Shown here: positions 27,412-37,506 of the stretch, one piece after another | Layout of the letters: the number at the start of each line of letters is the position of its first letter | Position numbering within the stretch: the first letter of the stretch is position 1 | Origin: Tritrichomonas musculus | Taxonomy: Eukaryota; Parabasalia; Tritrichomonadida; Tritrichomonadidae | Direction: 5' to 3' | DNA: 64,000 bases | Assembly (NCBI GenBank): GCA_039105265.1 | Contig: JAPFFF010000003.1 | Span: forward strand, 1,116,001-1,180,000 | Notes under the pieces: generated by a model | The model's input: only the letters and a program-made list of their open reading frames with translations | Databases searched by the model: none | What the model was told of the DNA's origin: nothing | Position numbers and translations under genes: made by a program

Positions 27412-29166
27412 ATGCTATCCAGTTTCACCAAATCTCGAAAGATTTCAGTTACAGTCAATGGTCGTACTCTCGAAGCTAAAAAAGGAGAAACTATCATGGA
27501 ATTATGTTTTCGAAATAATATCTTGATCCCACACCTTTGCTATCATCAAAATTTACCACAACGTGCATCATGCCGTATTTGCCTTGTTGAATGCGATGGC
27601 AAATGGCTCTCACCAGCATGCGTTACACCAGTTTACGACGGACTTTCTGTATTAACGAATTCTAAAAAGGTTCACGAAAGTGTTAAAACAAATCTTCAAA
27701 TGCTTATGGCAAATCACGACGAAAGGTGCACATCATGTCTCGCTAACAACCACTGCAGCTTTCGAGATCTTGTTTATACATTTGGTGTTGATACAAGAAG
27801 AAGAGAAACGCCATCACTTAAGGATATTGATGAATCATCTCATGCTGTTAGATTTGATGTCTCTAAGTGTGTCCTTTGTGGTCGATGCGTTCGTGCTTGC
27901 GAATACATTACTGGATCAAATTCCATTGAATTCGCAAACAGAGATGATCACTTAAGAGTTCAACCATCATGTGGTCTTCAATTAGCTCAAACAAACTGTG
28001 TTAGCTGCGGACAATGTACTCTTTATTGCCCTGTCGGTGCTATCAACGAAAAGAATCAAGCACGTGAAGTTATTGATAGCATTAGAAAACACGTCGACAA
28101 AATTATGGTTGCTATTGTTGATCCTTCAGCAAAGGTTAGCTTAAGTGATGGTTTAGGACTTCCTGCCGGAGTTGATTCAACAGGAAAAATTGTTACTTGT
28201 CTTAAGAGCCTCGGATTTGATCTTGTTTTCGATGGTGCTGTTGGAAACGACTTATTAATTCAGCAAGAAGCTCAAAACTTCATTAAGCATTTAGATAAAG
28301 ATTCAAAAATGCCACTATTTTCATCAGCTTGCCCAGCTTTCGTTAATTATATCGAACAAAGCAGACCAGACCTCATCAAACATTTGAGTAGCTGCAGATC
28401 TCCACAATCAATGATGGGTGCCTTAATTAAAAACATTCTTTCAAAGAATTGGGTCGGTCTTACATTGCGTCCAGATGATTTCTACTGCCTCACCATCAGT
28501 TCTTGCCTCGCAAGAAAAGACGAAATTGAACGTCCAGACCTTGTCACCGATTCAGGAGTTAAGGAAACAGATGATGCAATCTCTACTCGTGAACTTGTTC
28601 AAATTGTCAAATTTGATAATACCAACTTTAATCTTCTTAAGAATTCCAATTTCGATTATATCTATGGTGAAGGATCTGGTGATGCAGCACTTCTTGCAAC
28701 TCCAGGAGGTCTCGCCGCTTCTGTTTTGAAGCATGCATATGAACAAATAACTAAAAAGGAGCTAAAGAACATTCAATATCGTGATATTATTGGTTTAGAA
28801 GAGGCTAAGGTTGCTGAAGCCAACTTCTTTGGAAAACCAGTCAAGGTTGCATATGTAGATGGTATTAGAATGGCATCTTACCTTATCAAGAGAATCGAGG
28901 ATGGTGATCCTCAAGTTAAAGATATCAAATACGTTGAAGTTTTAGCTTGCCCAGGAGGATGTGTAAATGGAGGAGGCTCCCCACAATTCTATAGCCCCGA
29001 AGTCATGACACAAAGAATTGATGCTCTCAAAGTTGCTGCTAAGAAAGCAAAGACCCAGAAATCATCTCAAAATAAGATTATCACCCAACTCCTTGAAGGT
29101 GATCTCTCTGATGCACAGACAGTTCAAAATCTTCTCCACAGGAAATTTACTTCCCGTCCTAAATAA
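27412..29166 (+). CDS. [FeFe]-hydrogenase, hydrogenosomal, with altered H-cluster motifs
   Basis: 584 residues. MLSSFTKSRK is a typical short hydrogenosomal leader. Domains in order: a plant-ferredoxin-type 2Fe-2S domain (Cys 43, 54, 57, 70), a His-ligated 4Fe-4S site (His 102, Cys 106, 109, 115), two 4Fe-4S ferredoxin motifs (Cys 153-163 and 196-206), then the H-cluster domain. All four H-cluster Cys are present: 307, 365, 513 and 517 (VLACPGGCVNGGG). But motif 1 reads SSACPAF instead of the usual TSCCPGW. The neighbouring proton-relay Cys is thus Ala 306, and motif 2 is SSCLARK instead of MPCxxK. The enzyme normally makes H2 from ferredoxin electrons. This paralogue may be slow, or sensory or bifurcating. 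Codon use is less AT-rich than neighbours, as in well-expressed genes. Confidence 0.92.
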   Translation: MLSSFTKSRKISVTVNGRTLEAKKGETIMELCFRNNILIPHLCYHQNLPQRASCRICLVECDGKWLSPACVTPVYDGLSVLTNSKKVHESVKTNLQMLMANHDERCTSCLANNHCSFRDLVYTFGVDTRRRETPSLKDIDESSHAVRFDVSKCVLCGRCVRACEYITGSNSIEFANRDDHLRVQPSCGLQLAQTNCVSCGQCTLYCPVGAINEKNQAREVIDSIRKHVDKIMVAIVDPSAKVSLSDGLGLPAGVDSTGKIVTCLKSLGFDLVFDGAVGNDLLIQQEAQNFIKHLDKDSKMPLFSSACPAFVNYIEQSRPDLIKHLSSCRSPQSMMGALIKNILSKNWVGLTLRPDDFYCLTISSCLARKDEIERPDLVTDSGVKETDDAISTRELVQIVKFDNTNFNLLKNSNFDYIYGEGSGDAALLATPGGLAASVLKHAYEQITKKELKNIQYRDIIGLEEAKVAEANFFGKPVKVAYVDGIRMASYLIKRIEDGDPQVKDIKYVEVLACPGGCVNGGGSPQFYSPEVMTQRIDALKVAAKKAKTQKSSQNKIITQLLEGDLSDAQTVQNLLHRKFTSRPK

Positions 29167-29503
29167 TTTGAAAAATGAAGCATCCTAGAAATAAAGAATT
29201 CAAGAAAGGTGCTAAATGAATTTTTTGATATATATGTTTTTTTTTTTTTTTTTTTTTTTTTTTGGATTTATTAGTTTAAAAAATGGCCGATTTCTCTCAA
29301 GCTTGATTGTTATGTGTAAAGCAAATAATATGGTTTTTCAAATCTGGGTTCAAGACATGAACAAATACTAACCTAAATTTGAATCTGATTTTTCTCGAAG
29401 TGATATAGTTTCTTTTTGTGATGAATGAAAATATAATAAGAAAAAATAATTAATATGTATTTAATATCAACATTATCATAATAATAGACAAAATGACAAA
29501 TAA
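29167..29503. other. Intergenic region with a long poly-T run
   Basis: Convergent 3' space between the hydrogenase gene and the CFAP97-like gene. A T run of about 25 bases lies near 29,239. No coding potential seen. Similar long A/T runs occur at 14,010-14,065, 35,772 and 41,671. Confidence 0.6.
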
Positions 29504-30028
29504 TTAAAGATCGTCTTTGACAACTTTACTGAAATCAAGTTGGAAAAGACTTTTATGTTCTTGGATAAATGTAGGTTTTGAAGGTTGTTGAATAGGAGAA
29601 ATATTCGCATTTATGTTGAGGTTTCCATCTTCATTTTCTATTGATTTAAAAGAAGGAATAGAGCTTAGTTTTGATTGAGTTCTTCGCTTATGAATACTAT
29701 TGTTAAATCCATATGAGTAATCAGATTGTAGCAACCTTGCAACTTGCTTTTTGTGTTCCATATCTAATTTATTGAATTCTTTACGATTAAGCATTGAAGA
29801 TTGATTTGCAATAGCGTTTTTCATTTTTTGATTTTCTTGATTGATTCTATATGTTTCTTCACGCGACCCTTTTCTTGAAAAGGATTTAGGAGACGAAGAT
29901 CTTGGGACATTCTGATGTGATGGTGAAATATTGCGGATTTTTTTAAGATTTTCTTGATGCATCCTATACTGTCGATTTCTATCTTGCATTGCGCATATTC
30001 TATTAATCTCAGGTATTGCTCTGTACAT
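29504..30028 (-). CDS. Basic protein, possibly CFAP97/hemingway-like
   Basis: 174 residues, strongly basic. Two similar segments, RMHQENLKKIRNI and RINQENQKMKNAIA, are followed by EHKKQVARLL. This spacing (an Arg-x-x-x-Glu-Asn helix, then a Lys-rich helix) resembles the KIAA1430/CFAP97 domain of axonemal proteins, which would suit a flagellated trichomonad. The match is by eye and weak. The rest is Ser/Arg-rich and disordered. The first ATG is used; MYRAIPEIN has no signal peptide. Confidence 0.65.
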   Translation of the reverse strand: MYRAIPEINRICAMQDRNRQYRMHQENLKKIRNISPSHQNVPRSSSPKSFSRKGSREETYRINQENQKMKNAIANQSSMLNRKEFNKLDMEHKKQVARLLQSDYSYGFNNSIHKRRTQSKLSSIPSFKSIENEDGNLNINANISPIQQPSKPTFIQEHKSLFQLDFSKVVKDDL

Positions 30029-30162
30029 AAATACTAATTAAACGTAAATTTTATACGTTTATTATAGACCTTAAAAAACGATTAATTTTGAAAGGATATT
30101 AAATTTTCAATTATTATTTGAATTTTATTTTTGAATTTTGAAATTTAGAAAGTCCACGTAAC

Positions 30163-30191
30163 ACTTTTTGAGAGCATCGCTCTCAAAAAGT
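30163..30191. other. Perfect 13-bp hairpin in a divergent promoter
   Basis: ACTTTTTGAGAGC, loop ATC, then GCTCTCAAAAAGT. It is the strongest hairpin in the 420-base space between the two divergent genes. A second imperfect one with the same CTCTCAAAAAGT arm follows at about 30,229-30,258. It could be a binding site for a dimeric factor or the remnant of a foldback repeat. Confidence 0.55.
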
Positions 30192-30451
30192 ATGGATCGG
30201 AATTTGTAAATCTCTGAATTGCTTTAACTTTTTGAGTTTTTCTCTCTCAAAAAGTGAACCATTCAAGTAATTTTTTTTTTGAATTTTGATCAAAATTTCT
30301 TATCAATTTTTTGAATAAATTTCTTCAAAAAAAAAAATACAAATTGAATTAATTGACAATATGAATAAGAAAATAAAATTGTATTAAGTATGCTTTAATC
30401 ATGAAATTTGATGAATTTTAATTTATTTTTTAAAAAAAAAAAAATTGTGAA

Positions 30452-32701
30452 ATGATTTCGGTTGATTCTCAGAAAAAATTAATGTTTTTTATACTTATCG
30501 CATTAATTGCTTCAACATATGATGATCCTGAGGTTCAAGCAGCATATGAAGTAATTTTACGGCGTGTTCCAGAATGCGGAATTGAATCGGGGAAGGTTAA
30601 ATTAGCGAAAATTGACCCTGCTGAAAATGGAAATCCTGTCTTTTATTATTATTCAAGCAAAGGAGTTTTATATGTTAGAGGAAGTTCAGGCGTTGCAATT
30701 TGTCATGGATTTTATACATTCATGAAAACTTACGAATTCGGTATTATTACTTGGGCAGGAAGATATATTCATTGGCCTGATACAATACCAGATACAGATA
30801 TATTCAGACAAGAATCACCTGTTAAATATCATTACAATTATAATGTGGTGACTTACGGATATACTCTTCCATTTTTTGACTGGGAACGATGGAGAAAAGA
30901 AATTGATTGGATGGCTCTCCATGGATTCGATTTACCATTAGCATATGCAGCTTTTGAAGCAATAGGAACCAGAGTTTGGAAGAGGTTATCTCTAACGCAA
31001 GAAGAAATTGACAATTTTTATGTGGGTCCTGCTTATTTGCCATGGCAAAGAATGGGAAATATTATCAATCATGATGGAACAATTACAGATGAATATCATA
31101 CTTTTCAGCTTGATCTCCAGCACAAAATCCTTGATGCATTTAAAAAGCTTGGTATGACTCCAATCTGTCCAGCATTTGCCGGATTCATCCCTCGTGGAGT
31201 TTTACGTTTGTACCCTGGCATAAAACATTTCAATACATCATGGTGTGGCTTTCCTGAAAAGAATCATGCAACTCTCTTATCTCCAGAAGAAGATTTATTC
31301 TTAACCATCGGTGGAATGTATATCGAAGAATATGAAAAGGAATTTGGCAAACAAAAATTCTATATTGCTGACACCTTTAACGAAATGACAATACCTGTTT
31401 CAAAAGATGAGCGCTATACCTGGTTAGCAACTATGGGGCAAAGGCTTTATCAATCCATCACCAATGTTAATCCAAATGCAGTATGGGTGATTCAAGGTTG
31501 GTCATTTTCAAATCAACGTTATGACTGGGATCAAAAAAGTACTGAAGCTTTCTTTTCACTTGTACCTAATGATGGAATGCTTATTCTCGATTTGGCCACA
31601 GATTACAATAAATATAAATTCCAAAATGAATTTAGCTGGGACTTTTATGACGGGTTTTATGGAAAAATGTGGGTTTACTCTATTATTCCAAACATGGGTG
31701 GTAAATCTGTTTTCACAGGTGTTCTCGAATATTATAGAAATGGTCACCTCACAGCATTAAATGATCCTAAAAAAGGTAACATGGTTGGTATTGGTATGGC
31801 TCCAGAAGGTTTTGAAAACGATGAAATGTTATTTGAACTTTATACAGATGTTTTTTGGAGTTCTGATGAGAAAAATATGCAAGAATGGCTTCGAAATTAC
31901 GCAATGAATAGATATGGTGCATATCCACGTAAAATAGAAAATTCCTGGATATTACTTCGACAAACTGCTTATAATCAGCTCATTGATCAAATTCATTACA
32001 ATTGGCAATTCCCACCTGGAACGTTACAAGGTGATGCATGTGTTAAGGAAGAGTTTGAAGATTCATGCCGATATTGGGTTATCGCTTCAGTTGACACCCC
32101 AGAACTTGAAAAAAGTGAATTATACAAAACGGATGTTATCGAAGCAAGTTGTCACTTAGCTGGTATCAAATTAGAAAAACTTTGCCGAGGAATGATTGAA
32201 GCATTTAATGATAAAGATAAAGCTAAAGCAACTCTATATTTCTCATATTTCACATCATTGATTAATATGATGGATCATGTTTTAGCAGCACATCCACACT
32301 TCAGACTTTCTGAATGGCTTGATTATGCTGAGTTAATGGCTGGTAGCAATGAAACATTAAAGAAGCATTATAGAGAAAGTGGAAGATATTTAAACACTGT
32401 ATGGGGTCCAGCTACTTATCCACTTTATGATTATGCTGCTAGGATGTGGAATGGCCTCTTAAGAGATTATTATTTCCATAGATGGGAAATTTGGTATAAT
32501 GGTAAAATGCAAGACAAAGATGATAATACTATTTCAAATGAAGTTCATAAATTTGAAAATGCATGGGTAGCAGACTCCGAATTATCAAGATCTCCTGTTC
32601 CAAAAGATATTGTGAAAGCCTGTAGAGATCTTGTCAATTTTGCTGATAGTATCGATCTTTCAAACTGGGATTGGCCCGATTTGAAAAAAAATAAGAAATG
32701 A
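30452..32701 (+). CDS. NAGLU: Alpha-N-acetylglucosaminidase (GH89, NAGLU-like)
   Basis: 749 residues, the length of human NAGLU. A signal peptide (KKLMFFILIALIAS) directs it to the secretory or lysosomal route. The GH89 fold is clear: TWAGRYIHWP, WMALHGFDLPLAY, PWQRMGNI, ADTFNEM with the acid/base-type Glu 311, and GIGMAPEGFEND with Glu 452 matching the second catalytic Glu. It would release terminal alpha-N-acetylglucosamine, as from heparan sulphate or host mucin glycans. That fits a mucosal organism, though the host is inferred. A second in-frame ATG at 30,482 also gives a good signal peptide, and TCAGAAA at 30,469 lies between the two, so the shorter start is possible. Confidence 0.93.
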   Translation: MISVDSQKKLMFFILIALIASTYDDPEVQAAYEVILRRVPECGIESGKVKLAKIDPAENGNPVFYYYSSKGVLYVRGSSGVAICHGFYTFMKTYEFGIITWAGRYIHWPDTIPDTDIFRQESPVKYHYNYNVVTYGYTLPFFDWERWRKEIDWMALHGFDLPLAYAAFEAIGTRVWKRLSLTQEEIDNFYVGPAYLPWQRMGNIINHDGTITDEYHTFQLDLQHKILDAFKKLGMTPICPAFAGFIPRGVLRLYPGIKHFNTSWCGFPEKNHATLLSPEEDLFLTIGGMYIEEYEKEFGKQKFYIADTFNEMTIPVSKDERYTWLATMGQRLYQSITNVNPNAVWVIQGWSFSNQRYDWDQKSTEAFFSLVPNDGMLILDLATDYNKYKFQNEFSWDFYDGFYGKMWVYSIIPNMGGKSVFTGVLEYYRNGHLTALNDPKKGNMVGIGMAPEGFENDEMLFELYTDVFWSSDEKNMQEWLRNYAMNRYGAYPRKIENSWILLRQTAYNQLIDQIHYNWQFPPGTLQGDACVKEEFEDSCRYWVIASVDTPELEKSELYKTDVIEASCHLAGIKLEKLCRGMIEAFNDKDKAKATLYFSYFTSLINMMDHVLAAHPHFRLSEWLDYAELMAGSNETLKKHYRESGRYLNTVWGPATYPLYDYAARMWNGLLRDYYFHRWEIWYNGKMQDKDDNTISNEVHKFENAWVADSELSRSPVPKDIVKACRDLVNFADSIDLSNWDWPDLKKNKK

Positions 32702-34435
32702 ATAAATAAAATTTAGTTTGAACTTTTTTTTTTTGAACTAATTGAAGTTTTTATCAAGCATATAATTTATATTATATGATGTATATTATAAAATTAAGAT
32801 GTTTATACGTGTATATTATAAACACAAATACTTAATTTTGAATTTAACTATCTATCTTCTAATATAAATTTGATTACGAAGTTGGAAACGATTGTGTAAA
32901 TGATAATTGAAAATATTTGGCGTCTCCCATAATATTTCTAACAATTTTTTAATTTGATTCATAATTGCCAGAAAATCTATTTTTGCTAAATCAAATATAA
33001 GATTTACATCATCCTGCATCAAATGTTTATGTTTATAAGATTGTCCTCAAAAATGTTGCAGAGGTATTCACGTGAAGTGAAAACTCGTTATTTTATTATT
33101 TTATTTTTAGTTTAATTGAATGAATATTTTATCTTATAAAAAAATATTAAGATTATTTACTTCTATATATTAAATACTTGCGTTTGCCATAATTGGTTTT
33201 AATGGATGTTGAGAATTTAAAAACCATTTAAAAAATGGTATTTCGTTTATATCTCGTGTCAAATAAAATATTTATGAATTACAAATCAATAATAATATTT
33301 TATACTTTATTTATAAAATATATTATCTGTTTTATTTCCAAATTACTAGCTATATATAGATTTAACCACAAATTTACATAAAAAATATTTGAAAATGACT
33401 TATTTCTCAATTTCTTTCCGAAATAATAATACATTAATTGTACAATATAATAATAATATATATTTTAATAAATTTTATTATGTAAATAAGTTAATTTATA
33501 CTCTCATTTTAAAGAAAAATGTAATTAATATTTTGTATTATTTTGAATTATTTTTCATCGTATTTATGTACGTTATTATTATTTCAGTGATGTGAGATGA
33601 TTATTTTCGGTGAAGTGAAGTTATTAGTGAAATGATTCTTGAAAAATATAAATTTGCTCATCTTCATAAAAATATTAAAAAAATATTTTCTATTTAGTCA
33701 AATTATTATTTGCCATTTTATAAAATTAATTATAATATTTAATATATTGAAAACCAAAAACCAATCACAATACAAACCAACTAATATATTTAGAAATTCA
33801 ATTTAAAATCATCGTTTAATTGAATTTTTCATTTTTTTTTTTGTTAATTTATCTATTTAATATATTATATAAATCTTAAATATAAAATACATATTGTATA
33901 TAAATAGTAACATCTATCATAAATATAAATTAATATAATGTTTAAATAAAAATATTACTAGGATACGAAAAGTTTATTATTTCAATAAAACAATATAATA
34001 TCTGAAAAAGTTAAAAATTTTTTAAAAATAAAATGAAATATAAATTTGTATATCTTTAGAAATAAAATGTATTTTAAACATATAAATATTAATATATTAT
34101 TTAAATATATATACAATAATAAAAAATAAAACAAATATAAATATAAATCTATATTACATCAATTTTTATATAAAAAAATTATAATGCCTCTCAAATATAA
34201 AACCATTTTTATTTCAGAAAAATAAAAATAGAAATATCTCAAAAATAGGAGTATAAAATTCTTATCCATTAAAGTACATTCTTAGTTTCAAAATAAAAAT
34301 AAAGAAATAATGATCAAAATTACAATATTTCGTCAATTTCTCTACATGAATACCTCTAATGTTGCTGAGTAAATAATAATAACTCAGAAAAAGTTCAATT
34401 TTATTAGAATAATTCAATTTTATCTGCTATCTATT
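32702..34435. other. AT-rich intergenic region with a possible gene relic
   Basis: 1.7 kb, mostly simple AT-rich sequence. One short coding-like stretch on the minus strand is listed separately (32,852-33,019). A 68-codon plus-strand frame at 33,389-33,595 is low-complexity (Ile, Tyr, Asn) and not supported. TCAATTT near 34,414 is a likely initiator for the GTPase gene. Confidence 0.55.
32852..33019 (-). pseudogene. Possible C-terminal relic of a lost gene
   Basis: 55 codons reading MQDDVNLIFDLAKIDF onward to HNRFQLRNQIYIRR and a stop. The composition (balanced acidic, basic and hydrophobic residues, one Trp, Pro and His present) differs from the Ile/Asn/Lys noise of frames in this AT-rich spacer. 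No upstream continuation is found beyond about eight codons. I do not recognise the parent family. Confidence 0.3.
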
Positions 34436-35059
34436 ATGTTACAAGAAAAAAAAATAAAATTAATTGTTTTTGGTGATACAAATGTTGGGAAAACATGTCT
34501 AATACATAAATATTTGAATGATGATGATAATGAAGATGGGCAAACAATTGGAGTTACTTTCATGCCTAATAAAAAAATAATTAATTCACAACAATATAAC
34601 TTTCAAATTTGGGATACTGCTGGACAAGAAAAATATAAATCTATAACTAGTAGCTTTTTCCAAAATGCTGATGGTGGAATTGTTGTGTTCGATGTTACAA
34701 ATCAATCTTCTTTTGACAACATTCAAAATTGGATTAGTGAATTCAATAACAAAAATAGCAAATCTGCAAAACTTATTCTTGTTGGTAATAAAATTGATTT
34801 AATTTCTGATCGCCAGATTCCTCATGAAATAGCTCAAAATTTTGCTAATAATAATCAAATTTCCTATATTGAAGCATCTGCTTTAACAGGTGAAAATGTA
34901 AACGACGTTTTTGAAACCCTTGAAAATTTAGCTGTCCAGAATTTGCACGAAGTTGATATTGAAAGTATTGATATCAATAAAAATGATGAAAGTAAAAATG
35001 ATGAAAATAAAAATGATAAAAATATAAATAATGAAAATAAATCAAAATGTCAATGTTAA
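34436..35059 (+). CDS. Rab-like small GTPase
   Basis: 207 residues with a complete G domain: P-loop GDTNVGKT (13-20), switch I Thr in TIGVTF (37-42), WDTAGQE (59-65), NKID (118-121) and EASAL (146-150). It ends in CQC, the double-Cys signal for Rab geranylgeranylation. The hypervariable tail (about 180-200) is a degenerate repeat of NDENKNDK-type units, unusual for a Rab and probably disordered. WDTAGQEKY and the C-terminal CxC place it in the Rab family, with a role in vesicle traffic. The subfamily cannot be set by eye. TCAATTT sits 16 bases before the ATG. Confidence 0.92.
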   Translation: MLQEKKIKLIVFGDTNVGKTCLIHKYLNDDDNEDGQTIGVTFMPNKKIINSQQYNFQIWDTAGQEKYKSITSSFFQNADGGIVVFDVTNQSSFDNIQNWISEFNNKNSKSAKLILVGNKIDLISDRQIPHEIAQNFANNNQISYIEASALTGENVNDVFETLENLAVQNLHEVDIESIDINKNDESKNDENKNDKNINNENKSKCQC

Positions 35060-35288
35060 TAGCTCAAATAGCATGATTTAATTTTCCTCAAATATGTTTC
35101 AATAAATTATTATCTATTTGAATATTAATTGTTTTATCATTAGATAATCAATTCACTTTTTAAAGTCGAATGTATAGCGATATAGTTATGTATGAAATTT
35201 TTTAAATTTTCAAGGTCAATTATATGGTAAAATAAAATTAAATGATATTCATACGTTAAAGCAATTTTATATTTTATATTATTATTTT

Positions 35289-35732
35289 ATGTCTTCAATA
35301 TCATTGAGTGATTTATCAACTCCAAAAAGGATGAAGCCTCCACCATCGTCAAGGCTTTCATCAGCTTGGTCACCATCCGTTAAAAATCAAGAGCAAGGAA
35401 AAAGTAATGATGCAGATACTGATGCTTTTAATGTCAGTAAAAAAATTGCCGAAACAATGACATCTATGCGCCAAGTAATGGAAAATGTGAGTGTTTATTC
35501 TAGTAATATTGGTTTAACCACAAATGACATTGTTTCACCAAAATATATATCTAAAGATTCTTATGAAAATTCGCCATTTGGAAAACAGCTTATTATTACA
35601 GATTATTCACCATATACATCTTCATTAAAATTCAAATCTCAGTCGCATTTCCGAGAAGATAATCCGCATATTTCATCCGTAAGTTTTCTTGAAAACTTAT
35701 CCGATTCTGCAGGCAGTGATGATAATCATTAA
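35289..35732 (+). CDS. Ser/Pro-rich small protein, unknown function
   Basis: 147 residues, largely disordered, with Ser-Pro sites (STPKR, AWSPSVK, VSPKY) typical of kinase targets. One helix is predicted around residues 50-70 (SKKIAETMTSMRQVMENV). No domain is recognised. Downstream the gene runs into a T run of about 20 bases near 35,772 and converges with the aminopeptidase gene. Confidence 0.65.
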   Translation: MSSISLSDLSTPKRMKPPPSSRLSSAWSPSVKNQEQGKSNDADTDAFNVSKKIAETMTSMRQVMENVSVYSSNIGLTTNDIVSPKYISKDSYENSPFGKQLIITDYSPYTSSLKFKSQSHFREDNPHISSVSFLENLSDSAGSDDNH

Positions 35733-35849
35733 ATGTTGATTAAATTATTTTTGTATATTCATTGTTTCCTGTTTTTTTTTTTTTTTTTTTTTCATTAAAA
35801 AAATATGAAAATTTTAAAAAATATGAAATAGTTTTTAATCCAATTAGAT

Positions 35850-37100
35850 TCATTTAAGGCGATAGTCTTCATAATGATTGTAAAGCTCTATCAATAGCTT
35901 TGTATTGTACTCTACATCTTTAACAGTTACAAGTTCTCTGATAGAGTGCATTGCAAGTTGTGGTTGTCCAATATCAACCGTTGGGATTCCGACTAATGTT
36001 GAAACATGAGGGCCAATTGTTGAACCAGATGGAATATCATTTCTGTTAATTAAATATTGAAGTGGAACTCCTGAAACTTCGGCAGCTTTCTTTAATGGGT
36101 AAGATGATGCCATATCTGTTGCATATTGCACTCCGGGTGATTTTTTAAGAACAACACCTGAGCCCATTGGTGGTGCGTGCATTACATCGTGTTTTGATGA
36201 GTAATTTGGATGTACAGCATGAGCGTTATCGCTGCTCACAACTAGGGATCTAGCAATAAAGGCATTAAATTTATTTGAATTATAAGTTGGCAAAATCTTA
36301 TGAAGGATGGTTGTGAGAAAATCTCCTTTTGCTCCAGTGCTGGTGTTTGATCCAATTTCTTCAAAATCGAATACAGTTAAGATGTTTACAGTGTTGTTTG
36401 GTTCACTTGCTAAAAAGGCTTTAATAGCTGAAAATGTGGATGTTAGGTTATCAATTCTCTGGGATGATAAAAATTGCTTATTAACGCCGATTATCTTTGG
36501 TGGATATGCATCTACTAGACTTAATTCATGAGCTGCTATTTGCCATTCTTCAAGATTTAGCTTTTTGCAAATATATTGTTTTAATGTTGTAGAGTTTGGT
36601 AAAGCAAAAATTGGGTTTGTAATATTGGCTTGATGATCATTCTTCTGAAGATTTCCAAAGTGGACTGCAAGTGAAGGAATTACTGCAATAGGATCTATTG
36701 AATCAAATGGAACGATTTCATGATTCTTTTTAATAACGCAGCCTGCGAGACGTAAAGGCCTATCAATCCATCGCATCCAAATTCCTCCACCATAGTTATT
36801 GCAATCAAGAACTTGATATTTGGTCTTGACCTTTTCACAGTTTTGGTCAAGTCTTAGAACTGGTGAATCGCAATGAGTTCCGACAATTATGCCTGATTCA
36901 TAGCCTCCAATGTTAAATGCAATTAATGCACGTTTTTCACGAATGACAAATCCTTTTTTTGGTGGATTTTCACCCCAATCTTCATTTTCGTGCAATTCTG
37001 TATAGCCAGCGTCAAGAAGGAGCCGTGAAGCAACTTGTGCAAATTGGAATGGTGTTGGGCAATTTTGAATAAATTGGCAGATTTCTTCTCCAAAATCCAT
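35850..37100 (-). CDS. DNPEP: Aspartyl aminopeptidase, M18 family
   Basis: 416 residues, close to the family's usual 430-480. Metal and catalytic residues are all visible: His 76 (GTHCDSP), Asp 217 (QRIDNLT), catalytic Glu 247 and metal Glu 248 (FDFEEIGS), Asp 291 (SSDNAHAVHP) and His 385 (QLAMHSIRE). It is a zinc exopeptidase removing N-terminal Asp or Glu from peptides, usually cytosolic and dodecameric. No leader peptide is seen. TCATAAA (minus strand, 37,109-37,115) lies 8 bases before the ATG as a possible initiator. Confidence 0.95.
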   Translation of the reverse strand: MDFGEEICQFIQNCPTPFQFAQVASRLLLDAGYTELHENEDWGENPPKKGFVIREKRALIAFNIGGYESGIIVGTHCDSPVLRLDQNCEKVKTKYQVLDCNNYGGGIWMRWIDRPLRLAGCVIKKNHEIVPFDSIDPIAVIPSLAVHFGNLQKNDHQANITNPIFALPNSTTLKQYICKKLNLEEWQIAAHELSLVDAYPPKIIGVNKQFLSSQRIDNLTSTFSAIKAFLASEPNNTVNILTVFDFEEIGSNTSTGAKGDFLTTILHKILPTYNSNKFNAFIARSLVVSSDNAHAVHPNYSSKHDVMHAPPMGSGVVLKKSPGVQYATDMASSYPLKKAAEVSGVPLQYLINRNDIPSGSTIGPHVSTLVGIPTVDIGQPQLAMHSIRELVTVKDVEYNTKLLIELYNHYEDYRLK

Positions 37101-37506
37101 TTTGATATTTTATGAATTCAATATTATGCCTTCCCAGAAAATTTTTTTTTTAAAAAAATGACGTAAAGATTACTAAAACTAAAAAAATAAAATATCTTTT
37201 TAAAATATCTTTTTTAAAAAAATATTTTTTTAAAAAAAAGTAATTTTCTAGAAAGATACAAAAACAAACTTATTTGATAAGATTTGTATAATACGATACA
37301 ACTATGAAAACTAACTTTTTTTGTCAATTGAGATTAAAAATCCAGATAAAGCTCAAATCGCATTAGGCTTGTTTTCGCATTATTGAATGGAATTAAAACG
37401 ATTTTGAATAATCTCTTATTTATTCGAATATTAGAGAATTTAATAAAAAACATAACATTTTAATAAACAAAAAATGATGTAAAATTGTGGTCCCATCAAT
37501 ATAGTT
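37101..37506. other. Intergenic region, no gene seen
   Basis: About 400 bases between two same-strand genes. A and T runs dominate (TTTTTTTAAAAAAAT near 37,143 and repeats of AAAATATCTTTTTAAAA at about 37,190-37,235). Nothing coding. Confidence 0.6.

Noticed and set aside
33389-33595. 68-codon hydrophobic frame
   Set aside because: Ile/Tyr/Asn noise typical of AT-rich DNA.
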